Of a stretch of DNA of 64,000 bases, positions 23,693-31,321 are shown one piece after another; position 1 is the stretch's first letter; each line of letters begins with the position of its first letter. Source of the stretch: Mycolicibacterium diernhoferi (GTDB lineage: Bacteria; Actinomycetota; Actinomycetes; Mycobacteriales; Mycobacteriaceae); contig NZ_CP080332.1 in the NCBI RefSeq assembly GCF_019456655.1, forward strand, positions 372,001 through 436,000, given 5' to 3'. The position numbers were made by a program, and so were the translations under genes. Below the pieces are notes generated by a model. That model saw only the letters and a list, made by a program, of their open reading frames with translations. It did no database searches and was not told the DNA's origin.

Positions 23693-25307
23693 GGCGCAGG
23701 ATCTTTCCGGTGCTGTTGCGCGGCAACTCATCCAGGAGGGTGATTTCGCGCGGCACCTTGTAGTTGGCCAGATTGTCTCGGACATATTGCTTGAGATCGT
23801 CGACGGTGACCGGTTTTCCCCCGTCATTGCGGAGCACCACGAAGGCCGCCAGGCGCTGGCCGTACTGCTCGTCGTCCACCCCGATGACCGCGGCCTCGGC
23901 GACCTCGGCGTGGTTCACCAACGTCTTCTCCACCTCGATGGGGTAGACGTTCTCGCCTCCGGAGACGATCATCTCGTCGTCGCGGCCCACCACGAACAGT
24001 CGTCCGGCGGCGTCGAGATAGCCGACATCCCCGGAGTTCATGAACCCGTCGTGGAAGTCCTTGGTCTTCCCTGAGGTGTACCCGTCGAACTGGGTGGAGT
24101 TACGCACGTAGATGGTGCCGGTTTCGCCCGTGGGCAGCTCACGCAGATCCGCGTCCAGGATCCGGATCTCGGTGCCCTCGGCGGGTTTTCCGGCGGTATC
24201 GGGCGCGGCGCGCAGGTCGGCGGGGGTCGCGGTCGCGATCATGCCGGCCTCGGTGGCGTTGTAGTTGTTGTAGATGACGTCACCGAACTGGTCCATGAAC
24301 TCGATGACCACGTCTGGCCGCATCCGCGAACCCGACGCCGCGGCGAACCGCAGGGTGCGCCCGCTGTAGCGGTTGCGGACCTCGTCGGGCAGTTCGACGA
24401 TGCGGTCGAACATCACCGGCACCACGCACAACCCGGTGGCGCGGTGGGTGTCGATCAGCGCCAGGGTGGCCTCCGGATCGAACTTGCGGCGGGTGATGAT
24501 GGTGCAGGCCATCGACGCGGCGAAGGCCAACTGGGAGAACCCCCAGGCGTGGAACATCGGCGCGGCGACCACCACCGGTTCCTCGGCGTGCCAGGGTGTG
24601 CGGTCCAGGATCGATTTGAGGATCTGCGGACCGCCGCCGGAATGCTTGGCGCCCTTCGGGGTTCCCGTCGTGCCCGACGTCAGCAGGATGACCTTGGACT
24701 TCTCCTTGGCCCGGATCGGCTGCTGCCCGGCGTACTCGGAGATCAGCCGTGCCACGGTGGGTCCGGTCGGCGCGGTGTCGGTCCAGGCCACGATGCGCAC
24801 GGCATTCGGCGCGTCGGCCAGCGCACGGTCCACGGTGTCGGTGAACTCCTCGTCGTAGACGACGGCACCGGGACGGCCGGCGGATTCGCGTTCCCACACC
24901 TCGGCCAGCGCCGGACCGGCGAACGAGGTGTTCAGCAGCAGCACGTCGGCGCCGATCCGGTTGGCCGCGATCAGGCTTTCGATGAACCCGCGGTGGTTGC
25001 GAGCCATGATGCCGATCACCGGAGGCGTCCCGGTGTCGCCGGTGACCTGTTGGAGGCCGGCGGCCAAAGCGTCTGCGCGCTGGTCGATCTCACGCCAGGT
25101 CAGTGCCCCGAGCTCGTCGATCAGCCCGACCCGGTCCCCGCAGCGCTGCGCGGCGCTGGCGAAACCCGACGTGATGCCCATGTTCTCGCGGGCCATGGCG
25201 GCGCCGATGCGCAGGTACTTGTCGGGTCGCAGCGGGGCGATCACGCCGGCGCGGGCCATGGTGGTGATCAGACCCACCGTGTCGGTGAGCCTGTCCATGA
25301 CCGCCAT
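23664..25307 (-). CDS. fadD12: acyl-CoA synthetase FadD12-like
   Basis: A 547-residue adenylate-forming enzyme: LLTSGTTGTPKG (P-loop, about residues 207-218), YNNYNATEAG, NSGDVGYLDAAGRLFVVGRDDEM and the C-terminal lysine in NSTGKILRR are all intact. The operon order identifies it with Rv1427c (fadD12). ATG 25307 shares one base with the stop of the upstream acyltransferase (TGATG), and its 3' end overlaps lipO, so the three genes are translated as one unit. The consensus KstR box upstream of the operon suggests induction by sterols, with a sterol side-chain or fatty acid as substrate; this is inference. Confidence 0.87.
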   Translation of the reverse strand: MAVMDRLTDTVGLITTMARAGVIAPLRPDKYLRIGAAMARENMGITSGFASAAQRCGDRVGLIDELGALTWREIDQRADALAAGLQQVTGDTGTPPVIGIMARNHRGFIESLIAANRIGADVLLLNTSFAGPALAEVWERESAGRPGAVVYDEEFTDTVDRALADAPNAVRIVAWTDTAPTGPTVARLISEYAGQQPIRAKEKSKVILLTSGTTGTPKGAKHSGGGPQILKSILDRTPWHAEEPVVVAAPMFHAWGFSQLAFAASMACTIITRRKFDPEATLALIDTHRATGLCVVPVMFDRIVELPDEVRNRYSGRTLRFAAASGSRMRPDVVIEFMDQFGDVIYNNYNATEAGMIATATPADLRAAPDTAGKPAEGTEIRILDADLRELPTGETGTIYVRNSTQFDGYTSGKTKDFHDGFMNSGDVGYLDAAGRLFVVGRDDEMIVSGGENVYPIEVEKTLVNHAEVAEAAVIGVDDEQYGQRLAAFVVLRNDGGKPVTVDDLKQYVRDNLANYKVPREITLLDELPRNSTGKILRRDLQDRIQG

Positions 25308-26116
25308 CAGCCGATCACCGGCAGCCGGCGCTCGTCGGCCAGATCGTCGAGGGCGCGTTGCATGACGTGGCGGACATGCGCGTCGACCTCGTCGATGTCG
25401 GGTTCGGCGCCGAACTGGGCCTCGATGTCCACCGGGGGCAGCACCTGCATCACGATCTTGGCGGGCAGCGGCACGTTCAGCGGCACCACCGCCGACAGCC
25501 CGAACGGGAAACCGAACGACAGCGGGACGATCTTGGCCCGGGCCAGCCGGGTGATCGGGCCGAGTCGCTTGGCCAGCCAGGTTCCGCGGGACAGGTAGAA
25601 CTGGGTCTCCTGCCCGCCGATCCCGACCATCGGCACGATCGGCACCCCGGCGTTGATGGCGGCCCGGACATAGCCCTGGCGGCCGTCGAAGTCGATCTTG
25701 TTGGCCTCCAGGGTGGGCCGGTAGACGTCGTAGTCGCCGCCGGGGAACACGACCACCACCCCGCCGGAGCGCAGGGCCTCGTCGGCGTTCTCGTGGCTGG
25801 CCAGGATGAAGCCGGTCTTCTTGAAGAAGTCCCCGGTCGGCCCGACCATCAGCATGGCGTGGCTCAGCGTGTAGACCGGGCGTCCGTAACCGAACCGCTC
25901 GTAGAAGTCGGCGGCGAAGATGGGCACATCCATCGGGAACAGTCCGCCGGAGTGGTTGCACACCACCAGCGCGCCGCCGTTGGGGAAGTTCTCCAGACCG
26001 CGGACCTCGGAGCGGTGGTAGGTCTTGAGGAACGGCCGCAGCCAGCCCATCACCTTCTCGGTCAGGCTGGGGTCGAACTTGGTGATCTCGGTGGGATCGA
26101 TATCCGTCGAGCTCAT
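25307..26116 (-). CDS. lysophospholipid/diacylglycerol acyltransferase-like protein (Rv1428c-like)
   Basis: A 269-residue acyltransferase, first gene of the lipO-fadD12 operon. VCNHSGGLFPMD is the histidine-aspartate active-site region and VVVFPGGDYDVYRP the second block (FPGG), as in the DGAT2/PlsC-like group. A hydrophobic beta strand set follows; there is no evident signal peptide. ATG 26116 has GGAGG eight bases upstream. The mRNA start should lie just 5' of it, near the KstR box at 26164-26177. It may acylate a lipid with the acyl-CoA made by FadD12. Acceptor unknown. Confidence 0.82.
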   Translation of the reverse strand: MSSTDIDPTEITKFDPSLTEKVMGWLRPFLKTYHRSEVRGLENFPNGGALVVCNHSGGLFPMDVPIFAADFYERFGYGRPVYTLSHAMLMVGPTGDFFKKTGFILASHENADEALRSGGVVVVFPGGDYDVYRPTLEANKIDFDGRQGYVRAAINAGVPIVPMVGIGGQETQFYLSRGTWLAKRLGPITRLARAKIVPLSFGFPFGLSAVVPLNVPLPAKIVMQVLPPVDIEAQFGAEPDIDEVDAHVRHVMQRALDDLADERRLPVIG

Positions 26117-26163
26117 GGGGGGACCCTCCGCGGGGAAGCCGGATCTGACACTGGACAAATAAT

Positions 26164-26177
26164 TAGAACGTGTTCTA
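26164..26177. promoter_or_regulatory. KstR-type operator
   Basis: TAGAACGTGTTCTA is a perfect 6-2-6 inverted repeat and fits the KstR consensus TnnAACnnGTTnnA in every fixed position. It lies 48 bp before the acyltransferase-fadD12-lipO operon and 73 bp before the divergent nat gene. KstR is the TetR-family repressor of the mycobacterial cholesterol regulon, released by a steroid-CoA ligand. Confidence 0.8.
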
Positions 26178-26249
26178 GTTTTGCACGGAAAACCGATATC
26201 GGTCAAAGAAACGTGACCTGAACTGCGGTTGAGGCACTTGGATGGGCCC

Positions 26250-27101
26250 ATGAATCCCGACACCGCCGGGTACCTCGCCCGCATCGGATATCCAGAGTCC
26301 GCGCAGGTCAAACCGACACTGGATACCTTGCACGCACTGCACGCCGCACACAACAGGTCCATCCCGTTCGAGAATCTGGACCCGGTCCTGGGCACGCCGG
26401 TGGCCGACCTCGGGGCGCCGGCGCTCACCGACAAGCTGGTCGGTCGCCGCCGTGGTGGGTACTGCTACGAACAGAACGGGCTGTTCGGCTACGTGCTGGA
26501 GGACCTGGGTTACCGGGTGGATCGGCTGGCCGGGCGGGTGATCTGGATGAGCGGGCTCGACGCGCTGCCGCCGGAATGGGATGCGCCCATCCCGGCACTG
26601 ACGCACAACGTGCTGGCCGTGACCGTGCCCGGCGAACGGGACCGGTTCCTGGCCGACGTCGGCTTCGGCGGGCAGACCCTGTCCTCACCGATCCGGCTGC
26701 AGGCGGGGCCCGTACAGCAGACCCGCCACGAGCCCTACCGGCTCGTCGACGCCGGACCCGGGGCGCTGCGGCTGGAGGCGAAGATCCGCGGGGCCTGGCA
26801 GCCGCTGTACGTCTTCGGCACCGCACCGCAGCGGTGTACCGACCTGGAGGTGGGCAGCTGGTACGTCTCCACCCACCCGGAGTCCATCTTCGTCGTCGGG
26901 CTGTCGGTCGCCCTGGTCACCGATGAGGCCCGCTGGAATCTGCGGGGCCGCGACCTGGCCGTGCACGCCGACGGCGGCACCGAGCGGATCCGGTTGGCGT
27001 CCGCGGCCGAGGTACTCGATCAGCTCACCGGCCGGTTCGGGATCGACCTGACCGGGCTGGGCGATGTCGAGGCAGCGGTCAGCCGGGTGCTCGACGCGTG
27101 A
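26250..27101 (+). CDS. nat: arylamine N-acetyltransferase
   Basis: A 283-residue NAT, the usual length. The catalytic triad is visible: cysteine in RRGGYCYEQN (about residue 76), histidine in LTHNVLAV (about 116) and aspartate in LADVGFGG (about 133). NATs transfer an acetyl or propionyl group from CoA to arylamines; the M. tuberculosis enzyme (Rv3566c) lies in the cholesterol-degradation cluster. ATG 26250 is chosen over the upstream TTG 26229. Here nat shares its upstream region with the lipO-fadD12 operon, and a KstR box lies between them, so sterol-dependent control is likely preserved although the location differs. The 3' end is nine bases from a convergent acyl-CoA dehydrogenase. Confidence 0.93.
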   Translation: MNPDTAGYLARIGYPESAQVKPTLDTLHALHAAHNRSIPFENLDPVLGTPVADLGAPALTDKLVGRRRGGYCYEQNGLFGYVLEDLGYRVDRLAGRVIWMSGLDALPPEWDAPIPALTHNVLAVTVPGERDRFLADVGFGGQTLSSPIRLQAGPVQQTRHEPYRLVDAGPGALRLEAKIRGAWQPLYVFGTAPQRCTDLEVGSWYVSTHPESIFVVGLSVALVTDEARWNLRGRDLAVHADGGTERIRLASAAEVLDQLTGRFGIDLTGLGDVEAAVSRVLDA

Positions 27102-27110
27102 CCCGACCGA

Positions 27111-28088
27111 TCACGGGCAGCTGATCAGCACATCCCACGGGTCGGACGCGTCCAGCGCCCACCGGCCCAGCCGGCGCGCGTAGGACGCGGTGCTGCCGAA
27201 CTCGTCGGCCCAACTGCGCGCTCGCATGGTCGCCGACCACAGCGGGTGCTCGATGGTGACACCGATGGCCCCGTGCAGTTGATGGGCGATGGTGGTCACC
27301 GGTGTCACGGCGCGACCGACGGCCACCTTCGCGATCGTCACCGCGTAATCGGACCGGGAGTCGGCGAATCCGTGGTCGGCCACCGCTGCGGTCGCCAGAT
27401 CGGTTGCCGCCCGGGCCTGTTCGATCTCGCCGGCCATGGCGGCCAGGGAATGCTGGACGGCCTGGAACTTGCTCAGTGTCCTGCCGAACTGCACCCGTTC
27501 GGAGGTATGCGCGACGGTCAGCGCCAAGGCGGAGTCGAAGGCGCCGACGATCTGCACACACCGCGCCCACGCGCCGCGGCGGATCAGCTCCTCGCCGACG
27601 GCCCCGTCCAGCCTGGTCAGGCCCGCGGTGTCGTAGCTCAGCGTGCCGCGGGGTTCGCCGGCCAGGTTGTACCCGGACGTCGCTTGAGGATCATCGAGAA
27701 GACCGACGTGCAGTCCGTCGGCGTCGCGGGCGGCCAGCAGCACCGCGGCATCAGCCGGCCACGGCACGTCCCGGGCGACACCGTCTGCACCGATCGCGAC
27801 CGTCAGCGGGCCGGCCGGAACATCCAGCCCGGCCTGCCCCGCGAGCCAGCCGGCCAGCAGATCGGTCTCGGCGATGGGCACCGCGGCGGCGTGCGCGGCC
27901 AGCCCGGCCAGCACCACCGCGACCTCACGCGGCCCGGCCTCCTGCTCGGTGGTCAGCCGGGTCAGTCCGGACTCCTCCAGATTGCGCCACAGGCCGGCGT
28001 CGAACACCTCGGGCAGCCGGCGCTTACCGAACTGCGCGTCATAGGACCGGCGGCCGATGTCGTCCACCAGCTGCTTGAGCTCATCCAT
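27111..28088 (-). CDS. acyl-CoA dehydrogenase, short subunit
   Basis: A 325-residue acyl-CoA dehydrogenase-like protein, shorter than the usual 380. The C-terminal helical domain is recognisable: AHTSERVQFGRTLSKFQAVQ, followed by QLHGAIGVTIEHPLW. The N-terminal domain is poorly conserved and the catalytic YEGT-type motif is absent. It starts two bases after the stop of the full-length subunit at 28091 and is probably its partner in an alpha2beta2 heterotetramer, as known for the steroid side-chain dehydrogenases of mycobacteria. It belongs to no named FadE that I can assign. Confidence 0.8.
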   Translation of the reverse strand: MDELKQLVDDIGRRSYDAQFGKRRLPEVFDAGLWRNLEESGLTRLTTEQEAGPREVAVVLAGLAAHAAAVPIAETDLLAGWLAGQAGLDVPAGPLTVAIGADGVARDVPWPADAAVLLAARDADGLHVGLLDDPQATSGYNLAGEPRGTLSYDTAGLTRLDGAVGEELIRRGAWARCVQIVGAFDSALALTVAHTSERVQFGRTLSKFQAVQHSLAAMAGEIEQARAATDLATAAVADHGFADSRSDYAVTIAKVAVGRAVTPVTTIAHQLHGAIGVTIEHPLWSATMRARSWADEFGSTASYARRLGRWALDASDPWDVLISCP

Positions 28089-28090
28089 TG

Positions 28091-29245
28091 CTACCGCACC
28101 CCCAGACCGCGGGCGATCACGCCGCGCAGCACCTCATTCGTCCCGCCGCGCAGCGTGAACATCGGTGAATGCTGCCGGGCGGTGGCCAGCACCGCGCGCA
28201 GCCGGGCCGCGTCCTGCTCGGAGCGCACGTACTCCAGCAGGTCGGCGCACAACTCCACGGACTGCTGCTCGAAGCGCGTGCCCAGATCCTTCACCAGCGC
28301 CGCCCGCGTCGCCGCGTCCTCGCCCGCGGACAAGGCGCGGGCCACCGACACCGACAGCTGGCGCAGCGCCATCGCGCGGCCCAGCAGATCGCCGACCTCG
28401 GCGGCGGTGCGGTCGTCGACGTCCTGGCCGCCGAGCGCCTTGATCACCCCGATGATCAGCGTCGCGGTGGACAGGATGCGTTCGGGGCCGCTGCGTTCGA
28501 AGCCGAGCTCGGCGGTCACCTGATGCCAGCCGGCGCCCACCTCACCGAGCACGTCGGCGTCCCCGACCGCGACATCATCGAAGGTCACCTCGTTGAAATG
28601 GTGATGCCCGTCCAGGGTGACGATCGGGCTGATCGTGACGCCGGGGGAGTCCAGCGCGACGATGAACTGGCTGAATCCCGCGTGCCGGTGCTCGGGGTCC
28701 AGCGCGCTGGTGCGGGCCAGCACGATCGCGAAGTGAGCCCGATGCCCGCCGCTGGTCCACACCTTGGTGCCGTTGATCCGCCAGCCGTCCTCGGTGCGGG
28801 TGGCGCGGGTGGCGGTGGCGGCCAGATCGGATCCGGCGCCGTGTTCGCTCATGCCGATCGCCGAGTACAACCGGCCCGCGGCGATCCCGGGCAGCAACCG
28901 GGTGCGCTGCTCCTCGCTCCCGTAGCTCAGCAGCGACGGCGCGACCTGACGGTCGGCGAACCAGTGCGCGGCCACCGGAGCGCCCGCCCCGAGCAGTTCC
29001 TCGGTGACCACGTAGCGGTGCAGGAAGCCCAGCCCGTGGCCGCCGTACTCGGTCGGGATCGTCAGCCCGACGAATCCGGCGTCGGCCAGCCGCTCGCTGA
29101 ACCCGGCGTCCCAGCTGGTCAGCCAGGAGTCGATCGCGGGCTCCCAGCCGAACCGGTCCCGGTCCTCGGCCACGAACTGCCGGACCCGGACCCGCAGGTC
29201 GGCCAGATCACCGTCATTGGCGCACAGCGCATCGAATTCACTCAC
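28091..29245 (-). CDS. acyl-CoA dehydrogenase, long subunit
   Basis: A 384-residue acyl-CoA dehydrogenase that oxidises an acyl-CoA to the 2-enoyl-CoA with FAD. LTIPTEYGGHGLGFLH, AIGMSEHGAGSDLAA (flavin-side loop) and WRINGTKVWTSGG are standard. Near the C-terminus LRGGTNEVLRGVIARGLG aligns with the usual YEGTNEIQR block, but the catalytic glutamate position is glycine. This loss is typical of subunits whose base sits elsewhere or in the partner, as in heteromeric steroid dehydrogenases. The start is GTG 29245. Transcribed with the short subunit, divergent from the AraC-type gene at 29315. Confidence 0.87.
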   Translation of the reverse strand: MSEFDALCANDGDLADLRVRVRQFVAEDRDRFGWEPAIDSWLTSWDAGFSERLADAGFVGLTIPTEYGGHGLGFLHRYVVTEELLGAGAPVAAHWFADRQVAPSLLSYGSEEQRTRLLPGIAAGRLYSAIGMSEHGAGSDLAATATRATRTEDGWRINGTKVWTSGGHRAHFAIVLARTSALDPEHRHAGFSQFIVALDSPGVTISPIVTLDGHHHFNEVTFDDVAVGDADVLGEVGAGWHQVTAELGFERSGPERILSTATLIIGVIKALGGQDVDDRTAAEVGDLLGRAMALRQLSVSVARALSAGEDAATRAALVKDLGTRFEQQSVELCADLLEYVRSEQDAARLRAVLATARQHSPMFTLRGGTNEVLRGVIARGLGVR

Positions 29246-29314
29246 CGATTGCGGAGTCTATGGCAGCAGGAAAAGTCATGTCCCCGGCGCAGGGTCGCCG
29301 CGATACTCGACACC

Positions 29315-30229
29315 GTGAGTGTCCAACCGAATGCGCCGCGCCGGGACCGGCTGCGTGAGCTGCTCGACGCCGTCGTCGACGACGCGAACACCGATGTGGC
29401 CGGCATGGCGCGCAGCAGTTTCGCCTCGGCGTTCCACTTCTCCCGTGAGGTCAGCCGACTCACCGGTGAACCACCGGCCGCGCTGCGGCGCCGCGTCATG
29501 CTGGAACGCGCGGCGTGGCGACTGCAGCGCGGTGAGGGCGTCGCGGCGGTCGCGCTGGAGGAGGGCTGGTCCGCGCCCGAGGTGTTCTCCCGGGCGTTCC
29601 GGCGGGCCTTCGGGGTGCCGCCGTCGCAGGCCTGCGAGGTCGGGTTCCGGTTACCGGCGCCCAACGGGGTGCATTTCCATCCGCCGCAATCCCTGTGGCT
29701 GGACGGTCAGGGTGACGCACACCGCCCCGACGTCTCGTTGTTGATGATCGCCCACGATGTCGCCGATACCACCTACCTCATCGCCACCGCCTCCGCCTTG
29801 GCCGAAACCCAATGGGCCGAACCGGTTTCGCCGGGGCAGGTGGTTCTGGACTGGGACGGCGAGGAGAACAGCGTCGGCGCGGTGCTCGGCGCGCTGGTGT
29901 GGACCAAGGAGGTGTGGCTGGCCAGCATCGAGGGCGCCGACCAGCCGGCTCGCCCCGAACTGCGAGCGGCCCGACAGTTGGCCGCCGATCACGAGGACGT
30001 GTCGGCCCGGTGGGCGGCAATGGTGGCCGACTACGGGGAGCAGGGCCGGCTGGCCGACACCGTCATCGACGCGCTGTGCGACCCGCCGGAGTCCTTCCAG
30101 CTCTACGGCATCATCGCGCACGTGCTCACCTACTCGGCGCACCGGCGAGAACTGGCGCGCGCCATGTTGATCCGGCACGGTCTGGATGTCCGGACCGGCG
30201 ACCCGCTGGACTGGATGCGAAGGGACTGA
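29315..30229 (+). CDS. AraC-type HTH protein with DinB-like C-terminal domain
   Basis: A 304-residue protein. The first 110 residues hold a double helix-turn-helix of the AraC type (SSFASAFHFSREVSRLTGEPP, ending GWSAPEVFSRAFRRAFGVPP). From about residue 150 (MIAHDVADTTYLIATASAL) to the end it is helical and resembles the DinB/YfiT four-helix fold, including HVLTYSAHRRELARAML. The combination suggests a stress- or thiol-linked regulator; the ligand is unknown. GTG 29315 is the start, 69 bp from the divergent dehydrogenase operon. The DHFR-like gene follows one base after its stop. Confidence 0.78.
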   Translation: MSVQPNAPRRDRLRELLDAVVDDANTDVAGMARSSFASAFHFSREVSRLTGEPPAALRRRVMLERAAWRLQRGEGVAAVALEEGWSAPEVFSRAFRRAFGVPPSQACEVGFRLPAPNGVHFHPPQSLWLDGQGDAHRPDVSLLMIAHDVADTTYLIATASALAETQWAEPVSPGQVVLDWDGEENSVGAVLGALVWTKEVWLASIEGADQPARPELRAARQLAADHEDVSARWAAMVADYGEQGRLADTVIDALCDPPESFQLYGIIAHVLTYSAHRRELARAMLIRHGLDVRTGDPLDWMRRD

Positions 30230-30230
30230 G

Positions 30231-30773
30231 ATGGCAACGGTGTACTACACGGCGTCCACCATGGACGGGTTCATCGTCGACGAGGCCGACAGCCTGGACT
30301 GGCTGTTGTCGAGGACCTTCGACCCCGGCGGTCCGTTCGGTTACGAAGCCTTCGTCGCCGACGTCGGCGCCCTGGTCATGGGATCGGCCACCTACGAGTG
30401 GATCGTGAAAAACCAACCAGGGGAATGGATGTACACCCAGCCGAGCTGGGTGTTGACCAGTAGGCCGGGCATCGTGGTGGACGGGCACCCGGTGCAGACG
30501 TTCGACGGGGACATCGCGACGCTGCACGGTGCCCTGCTGGAGGCGGCCGGCGATTTGGACGTCTGGGTGATGGGCGGCGGTCAGACCGCCGCCGGATTCG
30601 TGGCGGCCGGTCTGATCGACGAGATGGTGGTCACCTATGCGCCCTGCACGCTCGGCGCCGGTGCGCGGTTGCTGCCGATCCGGTCGGAGTGGGAACTGAT
30701 CGATGTCGACCGAAACGGCGAATTCGTCTGTGCGCGATGGCGCTTCAACAAGGCCGCAGCGAACATCGGGTAG
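30231..30773 (+). CDS. dihydrofolate reductase/RibD-like reductase domain protein
   Basis: A 180-residue RibD C-terminal/DHFR-like protein: VYYTASTMDGFIVDE at the start, ALVMGSATYEWI, DVWVMGGGQTAAGFVAAGLIDE (NADPH-binding GGG region) and the C-terminal strand GEFVCARWRF. Stand-alone members are NADPH-dependent reductases of unknown substrate; they are rarely true folate enzymes. It lies one base after the AraC/DinB gene and is probably co-transcribed with it. ATG 30231. Confidence 0.85.
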   Translation: MATVYYTASTMDGFIVDEADSLDWLLSRTFDPGGPFGYEAFVADVGALVMGSATYEWIVKNQPGEWMYTQPSWVLTSRPGIVVDGHPVQTFDGDIATLHGALLEAAGDLDVWVMGGGQTAAGFVAAGLIDEMVVTYAPCTLGAGARLLPIRSEWELIDVDRNGEFVCARWRFNKAAANIG

Positions 30774-31321
30774 TCGGGTTCAGCGGGTGGTGGGCCAGAC
30801 GCCGGACTCGTTGATCACCGATAGCAGGTGTTCCCCGGGGTATCGAGCAGATCGATGGTGACGATCGTCGTCGACGGGGTGGTGGAGAACCAGACCGCCG
30901 CGCTGCATGAACCGTATGCGTGCACCCACTGTAAAGCGCTGTTCGGCGACGAAGGACTCAGCGCTGCAGTCCGCACCTGCGCGAGGCCGGTGCCGTAGCC
31001 CTCACGATGTTCGCAGGCCAGTGGTGCACCACCGCCGATCAGGCAGCACGCTGCTCCCGTCCGCACCTGCGGCGGGCCGACGTCGCGGACGGCCGCAGTC
31101 TCCCGAATCGCCGGGTGAACTTCCAGCCCGCCACATTCACTTCGATCAGCAACATCATCGGTCTCCGCCGGTTGTGTCATCAAGCACAGTGGAGACAACG
31201 TCGCTGTGCGGCGCAGAAATTCCAGCAAAGGCCAGATCGACGGTGGGCGACGGTGAACGTGTTCGGCCGGATGGATGGGTTCGGTGCGATCTGCGGCGGT
31301 TACCGGTTTAGGCTTTCCGCC
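30774..31321. other. 548 bp spacer with a possible decayed minus-strand ORF
   Basis: No intact gene is supported. On the minus strand roughly 31166 to 30815 shows pieces of a coding-like text in more than one frame: [18 protein letters not shown] at the left end of the reading, then in another frame [24 protein letters not shown] and TIDLLDTPGNTCYR, then INESGVWPTTR in a third. That looks like a frameshifted remnant of a roughly 110-residue protein, but no family was recognised. The last 100 bp (31220-31321) must hold the fadE promoter. Confidence 0.35.
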
